A stretch of 64,000 nt of DNA from Variovorax beijingensis (GTDB taxonomy: Bacteria; Pseudomonadota; Gammaproteobacteria; Burkholderiales; Burkholderiaceae_C): contig NZ_RXFQ01000013.1 in assembly GCF_003951285.1 (NCBI RefSeq), positions 62,001 through 126,000 on the forward strand. Direction: 5' to 3'. A program made the translations under genes and the position numbers. This document shows, piece by piece, positions 1-9,708 of the stretch; position 1 is the stretch's first letter; each line of letters begins with the position of its first letter. A model generated the notes under the pieces. The model was not told where the DNA came from, searched no databases, and worked only from the letters and a program-made list of their open reading frames with translations.

Positions 1-39
1 ATGAGCGGGGGCTCCTGTGCGTGAGTGTAGGAAGTGGTG

Positions 40-702
40 TCAGGCCGGCGGGTAGGCGGCGCCCGCTTCGCCTGAGGTCCAGGGCGCGTACTTGTGCATC
101 GCACGCTCGAACAGCGGCGAGGCGGTCCAGCCCGCGAGCCAGGCGCGCAGCAGCGGCCAGGGCTGGCTTTCGAACCACGCGGGCTCGACCATCGCGAACT
201 GCCGCACGAAGGGCATGACGGCGGCATCGGCCAGCGCCGCCCGCGCGCCGAAGAGTTGCCCGGAGCCACTGGCGAGCCGTGCTTCCAGCTCCAGCAGGAA
301 TTGCGCGCCCAGTTCGCGCGCGCCGCCGGCGGACGTGTCCGCGAAGCGGCCCGGGTACTTGTAGCGGTCGAGTTGCGGCTTGAAGCGGTTGTCGCATGCG
401 GCGATAAGCGCGAGCATGTCGTCGAGCGTGCCCGCCTCGGGCGCGAGCCAGCGCAGCGGATCGTTGCGGCCCAGCGTCCACAGCATGATGTCCAGGCTTT
501 GCTCCAGCACCGTGGCGCCGGGCAGCACGAGCACCGGCACCGTGCCCTTGGGCGAGGCAGCGAGCATTTCTTGCGGCTTGTTCTTCAGCACCACTTCGCG
601 CAGCTCGCAGCGCTCCCCGCTGGCGGCCAATGCCAGCCGGGCGCGTATCGCGTAGGGGCAGCGGCGAAAGCTGTAGAGGACGGGAAGGCGAGGGTCTTGC
701 AT
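40..702 (-). CDS. Glutathione S-transferase family protein
   Basis: The 220-residue product starts with a thioredoxin-fold GST N-terminal domain: a short strand leads into R-R-C-P-Y-A-I-R-A-R-L with a cysteine at residue 15, as in glutaredoxin-2/GrxB-like and omega-like GSTs. The cis-proline segment G-T-V-P-V-L follows near residue 50, and an all-helical C-terminal half follows that. I chose the internal ATG because the 17 residues upstream of it are basic and outside the fold. GSTs of this kind conjugate glutathione or act as thiol transferases in the cytoplasm; the substrate is unknown. It is divergent from the CobW-family gene and shares its operator region. Only 39 bases precede its stop codon in the window, and no gene is recognisable in them. 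Confidence 0.85.
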   Translation of the reverse strand: MQDPRLPVLYSFRRCPYAIRARLALAASGERCELREVVLKNKPQEMLAASPKGTVPVLVLPGATVLEQSLDIMLWTLGRNDPLRWLAPEAGTLDDMLALIAACDNRFKPQLDRYKYPGRFADTSAGGARELGAQFLLELEARLASGSGQLFGARAALADAAVMPFVRQFAMVEPAWFESQPWPLLRAWLAGWTASPLFERAMHKYAPWTSGEAGAAYPPA

Positions 703-758
703 CGAGCGCAGGAGTCTATGCGCGCGGCTGCGCCGGTGGAAGGCCGGCTGCATTCAAA

Positions 759-773
759 TGCAACTGGGTTGCA
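759..773. promoter_or_regulatory. Candidate Zur-type operator, palindrome 1
   Basis: TGCAAC-TGG-GTTGCA is a perfect 6-3-6 inverted repeat in the divergent GST/CobW spacer. A second palindrome with the same TGCAA/TTGCA ends is centred 28 bases downstream. Inference: an operator pair for the zinc regulator encoded just past the CobW gene. Confidence 0.5.
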
Positions 774-785
774 CTGGTTCATATA

Positions 786-802
786 ATGCAATTCTGTTGC
801 AT
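786..802. promoter_or_regulatory. Candidate Zur-type operator, palindrome 2
   Basis: ATGCAA-TTCTG-TTGCAT is a perfect 6-5-6 inverted repeat ending 14 bases before the CobW-family start codon, so a bound repressor would cover the likely promoter or leader. A single half-site (TTGCAT, 2518-2523) lies in front of the Fur-family gene at 2491. Confidence 0.5.
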
Positions 803-816
803 ATAGGGCCATCCCC

Positions 817-2010
<1,194 letters not shown>

Positions 2011-2023
2011 TCGGCCCTGGGCC

Positions 2024-2491
2024 TCAGCCCCTGCATTCCCCGCAGGTGCCATGCAGCGTGAGCGCGGTGTGGCGGGTGTCGATGCCCTGCTTGCGCAGTT
2101 CGCGGCCGAGCCGGCTCATCACCTTGGGCAGCTCGGGATCGGAGGGGAGCGCGAGCACCTTGTGGCACTGGTCGCATTCGAAGGTGTTGCCCGATGCGGC
2201 TTCCACATGGCGCGAAAAGCGATTGACGCGGTCCGCGCCCACGCGGCGGTCGCACAGGCCCGCGTCGACCAGGCGGTCGAGCACGCGGTACACCGTGACG
2301 CGGTCGGGCGCCTCGCCGGTGGCAGTGGTGTAGGCGGCCACGACGTCGTCGTGCGTGAGCGGCTGGGAGGCGTGCTCCAGCAATTCGAGCACGGTCTGCG
2401 CGGCGCGCGTCACGCGCAGCCCGCTGCTGCGCAGCAGGGTTTCGCTGTCGGGCGCCGTCGCGGCAATGGGGGGCTTCGGATGCGGACTCAT
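2024..2491 (-). CDS. zur: Fur-family regulator, probably zinc uptake regulator Zur
   Basis: The 155-residue protein has a winged-helix N-terminal half (about 25-85, with the recognition segment R-V-T-V-Y-R-V-L) and a dimerisation half carrying two CxxC pairs: C106/C109 and C150/C153. The C-terminal H-G-T-C-G-E-C end is typical of Zur. It is convergent with the CobW-family zinc chaperone gene; the stop codons are 13 bases apart. Zur represses zinc acquisition genes when zinc is abundant, so the neighbouring palindromes are plausible targets. Fur itself is less likely given the two structural cysteine pairs and the neighbour. A second Fur-family protein is encoded at 10716. Confidence 0.8.
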   Translation of the reverse strand: MSPHPKPPIAATAPDSETLLRSSGLRVTRAAQTVLELLEHASQPLTHDDVVAAYTTATGEAPDRVTVYRVLDRLVDAGLCDRRVGADRVNRFSRHVEAASGNTFECDQCHKVLALPSDPELPKVMSRLGRELRKQGIDTRHTALTLHGTCGECRG

Positions 2492-2600
2492 TGGTTTTCC
2501 GTGGAACCGACATTGTGTTGCATTCCGTGAGCCCGCGCCCCGGGCGGCCCGAATGCGCTAAGGTCTGGTTTTTCGCGTTTCTGAATACCTTCTACCGACC

Positions 2601-3266
2601 ATGTCCAGTTCCCCGATCGAAATCGAGACCGCCCCCCATCCCACCGCCACGGTCATCGTGATGCACGGCCTGGGTGCCGACGGAAACGATTTCGTGCCGA
2701 TTGCCAACGAGCTCGACCTGTCGAGCGTGGGCCCGGTGCGCTTCGTGTTTCCCAACGCGCCGGTGATCCCCGTCACCATCAATGGCGGCTACCGGATGCC
2801 GGCCTGGTACGACATTGCCGTGGCCGACCTGGCGGCGCGCGAGGACGAGGCCGGCCTGCGCCGCTCGCAGGCCACCATCGAGGCGCTGATCGCCAACGAG
2901 AAGGCCCGCGGCATCGCGGCCAACCGCATCGTGGTGGCGGGCTTCTCGCAAGGCTGCGCCATGGCGCTCCTGACCGGGCTGCGCCACACCGAGCGGCTGG
3001 CCGGCATCGTCGGCCTCTCGGGCTACCTGCCGATTGCCGCCACCACCGCGGCCGAGCGGCATGCGGCCAACCACGACACCCCGGTTTTCCTGGCGCATGG
3101 CCGGCAGGACCCCGTGGTGCCGCTCGAGCGGGCGCTGCAGTCGCGCGACGCGCTCACCGCGCTGGGCCATCCCGTCGAGTGGCACGAGTACACGATGGCG
3201 CACTCGGTGTGCATGGACGAGATTGCCGACCTGAACCAGTTTCTTCTGCGCGTGCTGGCCCGCTGA
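2601..3266 (+). CDS. Alpha/beta hydrolase, phospholipase/carboxylesterase family
   Basis: This compact 221-residue alpha/beta hydrolase has the family's usual length. The oxyanion segment H-G-L-G-A-D-G is at 22-28, the nucleophile elbow G-F-S-Q-G at 114-118 (Ser116), the acid Asp170 in G-R-Q-D-P and the base His201 in M-A-H-S. These match bacterial carboxylesterase EstB and acyl-protein thioesterase-like enzymes, which hydrolyse short acyl esters in the cytoplasm. There is no signal peptide. The natural substrate cannot be told from sequence. A small monooxygenase-fold gene begins 49 bases downstream on the same strand and may be cotranscribed. Confidence 0.9.
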   Translation: MSSSPIEIETAPHPTATVIVMHGLGADGNDFVPIANELDLSSVGPVRFVFPNAPVIPVTINGGYRMPAWYDIAVADLAAREDEAGLRRSQATIEALIANEKARGIAANRIVVAGFSQGCAMALLTGLRHTERLAGIVGLSGYLPIAATTAAERHAANHDTPVFLAHGRQDPVVPLERALQSRDALTALGHPVEWHEYTMAHSVCMDEIADLNQFLLRVLAR

Positions 3267-3315
3267 CGACCTTCAGCGCCTTCACGCCGACGCGAAATGG
3301 AAGGAGACGAAAAGA

Positions 3316-3615
3316 ATGATCCTCGTCATCGGACACGCCATGGCGAAACCCGAAACCCTGCAGGCGATGCTGGCCATCAGCGTGGAGCACGTGCTGCGCT
3401 CGCGCACCGAGCCCGGCTGCATCTCGCACGAGGTCAGCGCCGACGTGCAGCAGCCGCTGCGGCTGAGCTTCGTGGAGCGCTGGAGCGACATGGCGGCGCT
3501 GAAGGCGCATTTCCGCGTCGAGGCGTCACGCGCCTTCGGCAAGGCGCTGGCCGCCATGGCCGACGGCACGCCGCAGATCTCCATCTACCAGTCGGAAGAG
3601 ATCGGTCCCGCATGA
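3316..3615 (+). CDS. Antibiotic biosynthesis monooxygenase (ABM) fold protein
   Basis: The 99-residue single-domain protein has the ABM ferredoxin-like pattern: an initial strand (I-L-V-I-G-H), a helix, R-T-E-P-G-C-I-S-H-E-V, and F-V-E-R-W-S-D-M-A-A-L-K-A-H-F near residues 54-68. Family members include quinol monooxygenases such as YgiN and many proteins of unknown substrate. Tight spacing behind the carboxylesterase suggests one transcript. The start is preceded by a purine-rich stretch (GGAGACGAAAAGA) that can serve as ribosome site. The exact reaction is unknown. Confidence 0.8.
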   Translation: MILVIGHAMAKPETLQAMLAISVEHVLRSRTEPGCISHEVSADVQQPLRLSFVERWSDMAALKAHFRVEASRAFGKALAAMADGTPQISIYQSEEIGPA

Positions 3616-3618
3616 GCC

Positions 3619-3641
3619 CAGCTATCAAAACAATAGCAGCG
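3619..3641. repeat. Short hairpin repeat, CAGCTA-type copy 1
   Basis: CA-GCTAT-CAAAACA-ATAGC-AGCG forms a 5-bp stem with a 7-base loop directly after the ABM stop codon. It aligns end to end with the 23-base element at 9602-9624. Short hairpins of this look are, from memory, common between genes in Comamonadaceae. Confidence 0.5.
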
Positions 3642-3735
3642 CGCAGCATAGCGGATGCCGGGTTTCCCTGCACGAGCAGCGCCCGCGCGGCCGTGCTACC
3701 TTCCAGCCCCTCAGAGATTGACGGGTCATAACAAT

Positions 3736-5292
3736 ATGAGCAGCAGATTGCAGGAGAGGCTGGGTGCGCTCTCAGCCGCGCGGTTGAAGGGCATGCGGCG
3801 CGGCATCGAGAAGGAAAGCCTGCGCGCGCTGCCGGACGGCAAGCTCGCGCTCACGCCGCATCCGCTGGCCCTGGGATCGGCGCTGACCCATCCGCACATC
3901 ACCACCGACTTCAGCGAATCGCAGCTCGAGCTCATCACGGGCGTGCATGCCAGCGCCGAGTCGGCGCTGGAGGAGCTCACGCGCGTCCACCAGTTCACCT
4001 ACCGCGTGCTGGCCTCGCTCGGCGACGAGCGGCTCTGGGTGTCGAGCATGCCCTGCGGCTTGCCGACCGACGAGACCATTCCCATCGGGCGCTACGGCTC
4101 CTCGAACGTCGGGCGCGCCAAGAGCGTCTACCGCATGGGCCTGAGCCACCGCTACGGGCGGCGCATGCAGACCATCTCGGGCATCCACTACAACTGGTCG
4201 CTGCCCGACGTGTCCAGCGAACAGTATTTCGCGCTCATCCGCAACTTCCGGCGCCATGCCTTCCTGCTGCTGTACCTGTTCGGCGCCTCGCCCGCGCTGT
4301 GCTCCAGCTTTGTCGCAGGGCGCCCGCACGAACTGCAGCCATTGGGCGACGGCAGCATGTTCATGCCGCACGGCACCTCGTTGCGCATGGGGCGCCTGGG
4401 CTACCAGAGCGACGCCCAGGCCTCGCTGGCCGTGAGCTACAACAGCCTCGAGGGCTACGGCGCCTCGCTGCAGGACGCGCTCACGCGGCCCTGGCCGGCC
4501 TACGAGGCCATCGGCATCCGCAACCTCGGCGGCGACTACAACCAGCTGGGCACCAGCCTTCTGCAGATCGAGAACGAGTTCTACGGCACCATCCGGCCGA
4601 AGCGCGTGATCCATCCCGGCGAGCGCCCGCTGCATGCGCTGCGCGAGCGCGGCGTCGAATACGTCGAGGTGCGGCTGATGGACCTCGATCCCTTCGAGCC
4701 GGTGGGCATCAACGCACAGACCATGCGCTTTCTCGATGTGTTCCTGCTGCAGTGCCTCTTGAGCGACAGCCCGGCCGACACGCCCCAGGAAATCGCCGAA
4801 CTGGCCCACAACCAGCACCTCACGGCGGCGCGCGGACGCGAGCCGGGCCTGCAGCTCTTGCGCGGCGGCCGCGAAGTGGGCCTGGCCGATTGGGGCATCG
4901 AGCTCGTCGAGCAGTGCCGGCCCATCGCCGCCGCGCTCGACGCCGCGAGCGGGGGCACGCAGCATGCCGACGCGGTGCGCGCCGCAATGGCCGCCCTGCA
5001 GGGCCCTGGCAGCCTGCCTTCGGCGCGGGTGCTGGCCGCGGTGGAGGAACGCCACGGCAATTCCTTCATCGGATTCGTGCGCGCGCAGGCGGAGCAGACC
5101 CGCGCCACGCTGCTGGCCCTGCCGTTCTCGGCCGAGCAGCAGGCCGAGTTCGAGCGCATGACCGAGGAATCGATCCAGGAGCAAAAGCGCATCGAGGCCG
5201 CCGACACCCTGCCTTTCGAGATCTACCGGGAGCAGTACGTGTCCCCCGCGCGCCTGGGAATCGGGCGCGGGCGGGTGGCCGTTGCGGCCTGA
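3736..5292 (+). CDS. gshA: Glutamate-cysteine ligase
   Basis: The 518-residue enzyme catalyses ATP-dependent joining of L-glutamate and L-cysteine, the first step of glutathione synthesis. The N-terminal R-R-G-I-E-K-E-S-L-R, the block T-D-F-S-E-S-Q-L-E-L-I-T, and G-I-H-Y-N-W-S with R-N-F-R-R are signatures of the gamma/betaproteobacterial GshA class. From the chosen ATG the length equals that of E. coli GshA. The reading frame is open for 27 more codons upstream, but those do not match the family, so the internal ATG is preferred. gshB is not adjacent. A stand-alone response regulator follows 180 bases downstream. Confidence 0.95.
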   Translation: MSSRLQERLGALSAARLKGMRRGIEKESLRALPDGKLALTPHPLALGSALTHPHITTDFSESQLELITGVHASAESALEELTRVHQFTYRVLASLGDERLWVSSMPCGLPTDETIPIGRYGSSNVGRAKSVYRMGLSHRYGRRMQTISGIHYNWSLPDVSSEQYFALIRNFRRHAFLLLYLFGASPALCSSFVAGRPHELQPLGDGSMFMPHGTSLRMGRLGYQSDAQASLAVSYNSLEGYGASLQDALTRPWPAYEAIGIRNLGGDYNQLGTSLLQIENEFYGTIRPKRVIHPGERPLHALRERGVEYVEVRLMDLDPFEPVGINAQTMRFLDVFLLQCLLSDSPADTPQEIAELAHNQHLTAARGREPGLQLLRGGREVGLADWGIELVEQCRPIAAALDAASGGTQHADAVRAAMAALQGPGSLPSARVLAAVEERHGNSFIGFVRAQAEQTRATLLALPFSAEQQAEFERMTEESIQEQKRIEAADTLPFEIYREQYVSPARLGIGRGRVAVAA

Positions 5293-5440
5293 CCGTCCGA
5301 CGCATCCCACTGCCACATCGCCCGCCTGACGACAGGCGCGAAGGGCGTTGGCCTACAGGCATTGGCCGGCATCGCCCACCGCGGCAGCCGCTGCCGCGGC
5401 GACCATGGGCGGCATGCAACCCGCCAGCTTCAGATCTCGA

Positions 5441-5464
5441 CTCCGGCCCATGGTTCGGCCGGAG
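5441..5464 (+). promoter_or_regulatory. Hairpin enclosing the ribosome site of the receiver gene
   Basis: CTCCGGCC (5441-5448) pairs perfectly with GGCCGGAG (5457-5464) across an 8-base loop. The right arm ends in GGAG, which sits 8 bases before the ATG at 5473 and is the only good Shine-Dalgarno candidate. In the folded transcript the ribosome site would be buried. Confidence 0.5.
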
Positions 5465-5472
5465 ATTGCGGC

Positions 5473-5853
5473 ATGACTTTCAAGGCCTATCTTGTTGAGG
5501 ACAGCCCTCTCATTCGCGAAAGCCTCGTCGGCTTCCTGCACGACGTGGCTGACGCGGACGTGGTGGCCTGCGCCAGCAGCGAGGAAGAAGCCGTGCGCTG
5601 GCTGGATCATCACCGCGACGACTGGGACCTGGCCATCGTCGATCTTTTCCTGGAGCGCGGCAACGGCCTGGGGGTGGTCAGGGCCTGCCGCCACCGCGCG
5701 GCCAAGCAGAAGGTCGTGGTGCTGAGCAACTACGCCACCTCCGATATGCGCCGGCGCTCCGCGCAGCTGGGTGCCGATGCCTTCTTCGACAAGTCGGCCG
5801 AGCTCGACCAGCTGGTGGCCTACTGCGAAACGCTGCGTCACGCGCGCGACTGA
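5473..5853 (+). CDS. Single-domain response regulator (CheY-like receiver)
   Basis: The 126-residue protein is a receiver domain only. The acidic pair lies in V-E-D-S near residue 10, the phosphoacceptor is Asp57 in A-I-V-D-L-F, a serine is at 85 after three valines, and Lys107 lies in F-F-D-K-S. There is no output domain, so it should act through protein contact or as a phosphate relay. No histidine kinase gene is adjacent. I chose the ATG at 5473 because the upstream extension is low-complexity and GGAG precedes this codon. That GGAG lies in a strong hairpin, which may limit translation. Confidence 0.85.
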   Translation: MTFKAYLVEDSPLIRESLVGFLHDVADADVVACASSEEEAVRWLDHHRDDWDLAIVDLFLERGNGLGVVRACRHRAAKQKVVVLSNYATSDMRRRSAQLGADAFFDKSAELDQLVAYCETLRHARD

Positions 5854-5958
5854 GCCCGCCTCCGGGCACCCTTGCCAGGACCCCTTTCTGGGGTAAAACG
5901 CCACGCGGCCGACGTGGCGGCCATCGGCACACCATTCCCAAGGAAAGAAAGCAGCGAG

Positions 5959-6882
<924 letters not shown>

Positions 6883-6984
6883 TTCGCCATCCGGTCCATG
6901 GCCGCTTGACCTCGAGTGCACTCGAGCATTTCCAATGGATTCACCGGGCCTTCCGGTTCATTCATCCATCCGGGGAAAGCAGCC

Positions 6985-7422
6985 ATGAACACGACAGACG
7001 ACAGCAGGGCGCTGGTGCAGCGCATCCATTCCGAGCTGGACAAGGGCAACGGCCAGCTCTTCATCGACAGCCTGGCCGACGACGCCCGCTGGACGCTCGA
7101 AGGCAGTACGCCGTGGTCGCGCACCTACGCAGGCAAGGCCGCGATCCGCGAAGAGCTGCTCAAGCCGCTGTTCGCGCAGTTTGCCGGGCAGTACGTGAGC
7201 AAGACCGAGCGCATCATTGCCGAGGGCGACCGAGTGGTGGTGCTGTTCAGCGGCGACGTGCCCACCCGGGCCGGCAAGCGCTACAACAACCGCTACTGCT
7301 ACATCTACCGCATCGAAGGAGGCAAGGTGAAAGAACTGACCGAGTACTTCGACACCGCACTGGTCCAGCAGGCGCTCGAGGCGCCGCCGGCTCCAGGCCA
7401 TCTCCATGCCCAGGCCGCCTGA
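6985..7422 (+). CDS. SnoaL-like / NTF2-fold protein
   Basis: The 145-residue single-domain protein has the NTF2-like cone pattern: an N-terminal helix with V-Q-R-I-H-S-E-L, then D-D-A-R-W-T-L-E-G, a helix with A-I-R-E-E-L-L, and paired strands ending Y-C-Y-I-Y-R-I-E-G-G-K-V-K-E-L-T-E-Y-F. The family includes ketosteroid isomerases, SnoaL cyclases and many uncharacterised polar-ligand binders. The final 17 bases overlap the MerR gene, so the two are probably translationally coupled. The catalytic role is not assigned. Confidence 0.8.
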   Translation: MNTTDDSRALVQRIHSELDKGNGQLFIDSLADDARWTLEGSTPWSRTYAGKAAIREELLKPLFAQFAGQYVSKTERIIAEGDRVVVLFSGDVPTRAGKRYNNRYCYIYRIEGGKVKELTEYFDTALVQQALEAPPAPGHLHAQAA

Positions 7423-7858
7423 CAACGGCACGCCCTTCCACATCGGCGAGCTGGCCCGGCGCACCGGCCGCACCGTGCATGCCATCCGCTGGTACGAGAC
7501 GCAGGGCCTGGTGCCGGGCGTCGTGCGCGACGAAGGCGGACGGCGCCTGTACGGTGAACTGCACGTCGGCTGGCTCGACCTGATGGACCGGCTGCGCCGC
7601 ACCGGCATGTCGATTGCCGGGATGCGCGAATACACCGCGCTCGCGCTGCAGGGCAAGGCCACGCTGCGTCAGCGCCGCGACCTGCTTGCCGCGCACCGCG
7701 CGCGCGTGGCCGAGACCATTGCGGATTGGAACCAGGCGCTGTCGCTGGTCGAGCGCAAGATCGATTTCTACGACGACTGGATGCAAAGCGGCCACAGGCC
7801 GCCCCTGCTGCCCGCCGAAGCGATGCGCGCGCCGCCGCCCAGGCGAAAGGCGCGATAG
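7406..7858 (+). CDS. MerR-family transcriptional regulator
   Basis: The 150-residue regulator has a winged helix-turn-helix at about 11-75 (F-H-I-G-E-L-A-R-R-T-G and the MerR signature I-R-W-Y-E-T-Q-G-L), followed by a long helix near 85-130 that should form the antiparallel dimer coil. No cysteine pair typical of metal-sensing MerR proteins is present, so an organic ligand or redox-independent signal is more likely. It overlaps the NTF2-fold gene, suggesting coregulation with that protein and perhaps the upstream dehydrogenase. Confidence 0.88.
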   Translation: MPRPPDNGTPFHIGELARRTGRTVHAIRWYETQGLVPGVVRDEGGRRLYGELHVGWLDLMDRLRRTGMSIAGMREYTALALQGKATLRQRRDLLAAHRARVAETIADWNQALSLVERKIDFYDDWMQSGHRPPLLPAEAMRAPPPRRKAR

Positions 7859-7874
7859 CCGGTGTGGTGCCCGC

Positions 7875-8234
7875 CTACTCCGCGATGAAGCCCGTGTCCT
7901 TGCGGATCGAATCGCGGTCGCGGTGGTTGTTCAGCCGGCCCAGCGTGTTGTCGAGCAGGCGCTTGAGCTTGTCGGCCGCGCCGCGGAAGGCCTCGTCGAG
8001 GGTGGTGGCGTGCTGGGTGACGGCCAGCGGCTGATGGTGGGCCAGGCGTGCCTCCATCACGCAGCACTTGTCTCCGCCGCCGGCCTTGTCGTGGTTCTCG
8101 TCGCTCAGATGCACTTCGACGCGGGTGACGTCGTCGACGAAGCGGCCGAGCTGCTGCTTGATTTCCGCATCGGCCCAGCGCTCCAGCGCGTCCCTGTTGT
8201 TGACGCCGTTGCTCGTGTTGACCTGAATCTGCAT
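7875..8234 (-). CDS. HPF/RaiA-family ribosome-associated protein
   Basis: The 119-residue protein begins M-Q-I-Q-V-N-T and has the beta-alpha-beta-beta-beta-alpha layout of hibernation factors: a helix with L-E-R-W-A-D-A-E-I, a strand V-T-R-V-E-V-H-L-S-D-E-N, and a second helix with L-D-E-A-F-R-G-A-A-D-K-L-K-R-L-L-D. HPF/RaiA proteins bind the 30S decoding region in stress or stationary phase. This is a divergent member: the G-D-K-C-C-V-M-E-A-R-L stretch replaces the usual core, so it may be a specialised paralogue rather than the main HPF. It is convergent with the MerR gene, with 16 bases between stops. Confidence 0.8.
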   Translation of the reverse strand: MQIQVNTSNGVNNRDALERWADAEIKQQLGRFVDDVTRVEVHLSDENHDKAGGGDKCCVMEARLAHHQPLAVTQHATTLDEAFRGAADKLKRLLDNTLGRLNNHRDRDSIRKDTGFIAE

Positions 8235-8333
8235 GCCTTGTCCCTGATGATGGATGAACGAGCCCCTACTGTGCGCCCTAAACGCCCCAGGTACGCGTAG
8301 GCATGTTCCCCGACCCCCGGGACGAGGCGGGAT

Positions 8334-8762
8334 TCAGCTCTGGATATAGGTCGTGAGCTGCGCGATGGTTTCCTCGTGGTCGGCAATGATGTCGTCCATC
8401 AGGTCCTGGATGGAGATCATGCCCACCACCTTGCTGCCGTCGACCACCGGCAGGTGGCGGAACTTGCGCTGGCTCATCAGCGCCATGCAGGCGTGCGTGC
8501 GGGTCTGAGGGGTCACGGTCATCACGTCGGGCGTCATGATCTCGGAGACCTTCATTTCCTTGGAGTTCTTGCCCTGGAGCGCCACCTTGCGGGTGTAGTC
8601 GCGCTCGGACAGAAAGCCCACCAGCCGGTCGCCGTCCATCACCATCAGCGCGCCGACCTCGAAGCGCGCCAGGGTGGCCAGCGCATCGAACACGCTGGTG
8701 TCGGGCGAGGTGCGCCAGGCCGCGGAATCGTGGCGCTTGAGCAGTTCGGAGACGGGTTTCAT
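8334..8762 (-). CDS. CBS-domain pair protein
   Basis: The 142-residue product consists of two CBS domains, roughly 12-65 (ending L-V-G-F-L-S-E-R-D-Y) and 75-130 (V-S-E-I-M-T-P-D-V through V-V-G-M-I-S-I-Q-D-L), with no other domain. Such stand-alone pairs bind adenosine nucleotides and regulate partner proteins. The start is the ATG preceded by GGAG on the minus strand; the frame extends 27 codons further but without a ribosome site. The neighbour downstream is the HPF/RaiA-like gene, and both may be stress-responsive. The partner is not identifiable. Confidence 0.88.
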   Translation of the reverse strand: MKPVSELLKRHDSAAWRTSPDTSVFDALATLARFEVGALMVMDGDRLVGFLSERDYTRKVALQGKNSKEMKVSEIMTPDVMTVTPQTRTHACMALMSQRKFRHLPVVDGSKVVGMISIQDLMDDIIADHEETIAQLTTYIQS

Positions 8763-8906
8763 CGCGGTAGCTCCATCAAAAAGTTTGGCTCGGGCCGGCG
8801 CGTCCATGCGCCGCACTCGGTCAAATGATAGGGGCGGAACCACCCCCGCGATGCAAAAACCTCCAGGGGATTGCGCGCGCCGCGCCGGGATGCGCGCTGA
8901 CGCGAA

Positions 8907-9506
8907 CTAAGGTGTTGGTGCGAGCACGCGGCCGAGTGCCACCGGGTCGCCTACCACGGTCTTGACCAGGCCCTTGTCGTCGAAGCTCACCTGGTACTCC
9001 GACCAGCTGTCGCGCCAGTAGCGCCAGATGGGCGCATCGAGGCTGGGGTTCTCGCTGGCCACCGGGTAGCCGATGGCCATCAGCACCTGCTCGCGCGTCA
9101 TGCCGGGCGCCACTTTTCCGGCCACGATGGCGTCGCGCACGGCGGGCGCGAAGGCCGCCATCTTCTGCTTCGGGTCTTCGGTCACCACGTAGCGCTGCGC
9201 GAAGTCGATCAAGGTGATGTTGCGGCTGTAGTCGTTCTTGATGCGCTGGGGCTTGCCCGCGAGATCGAGGTTGAACCAGCGGAAGTCGTAGCCCGTGATG
9301 CGCGCCGGCGTGCCCACGGCCACGATGCTGGTGCCTTGCTCGTCGTAGTTGATGTCGCTGATCGAGTTGCCGTAGGTGCGCATGTTGCAGCACAGGTAGC
9401 CGCTGATCAGCGGGCCCGGCGGCGGCGAGGGACGCTGGGCATGGACGACGGCCGCGGGAACGGCGGTGGCTGCCAGCAGGGCGGCAGCGGCAAGGCGCTT
9501 GAACAT
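8907..9506 (-). CDS. Exported protein with BamE/SmpA-like C-terminal region
   Basis: The 199-residue protein has a Sec signal peptide (M-F-K-R-L followed by an Ala/Leu core, cleavage near residue 23 after V-H-A). The C-terminal third contains V-A-P-G-M-T-R-E-Q-V-L-M-A-I-G-Y-P and W-R-Y-W ... Y-Q-V-S-F-D-D-K-G-L-V, the pattern of the BamE/SmpA fold (a helix that primes, then strands). No lipobox cysteine is present, so it is a soluble periplasmic protein rather than the BamE lipoprotein. The middle, about 25-120, resembles nothing I recognise. Function unknown. Confidence 0.7.
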   Translation of the reverse strand: MFKRLAAAALLAATAVPAAVVHAQRPSPPPGPLISGYLCCNMRTYGNSISDINYDEQGTSIVAVGTPARITGYDFRWFNLDLAGKPQRIKNDYSRNITLIDFAQRYVVTEDPKQKMAAFAPAVRDAIVAGKVAPGMTREQVLMAIGYPVASENPSLDAPIWRYWRDSWSEYQVSFDDKGLVKTVVGDPVALGRVLAPTP

Positions 9507-9601
9507 GGATTTCCCTCGGTACTTATTGAAAATGGCTGCGCATGCAGCGCGCGGATTCTAGAGGGCGCGGTGCGCCCGGGCGCAGGCAAAATGGGCCTGT
9601 G

Positions 9602-9624
9602 CAGCTACAGAAAGCGTAGCGGCG
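9602..9624. repeat. Short hairpin repeat, CAGCTA-type copy 2
   Basis: CA-GCTAC-AGAAAGC-GTAGC-GGCG has the same 23-base layout as the element at 3619-3641; the stem-base differences are compensated (T/A in one, C/G in the other). It lies in the 202-base spacer between the exported protein and rbgA. Nothing else was recognised in that spacer. Confidence 0.5.
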
Positions 9625-9708
9625 TGATTTGCCGCACATCGCGGTCCACAATGCGCACCCGGCCTTCGGGCCGACCTTCCCCACAGAGCGAAAGAAAGAA
9701 CACCCTCG

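Noticed and set aside
2507..2523. Full Zur palindrome in front of the Fur-family gene
   Set aside because: Only the TTGCAT half is present; the mirrored half reads CCGACA, so I mention it only as a half-site.
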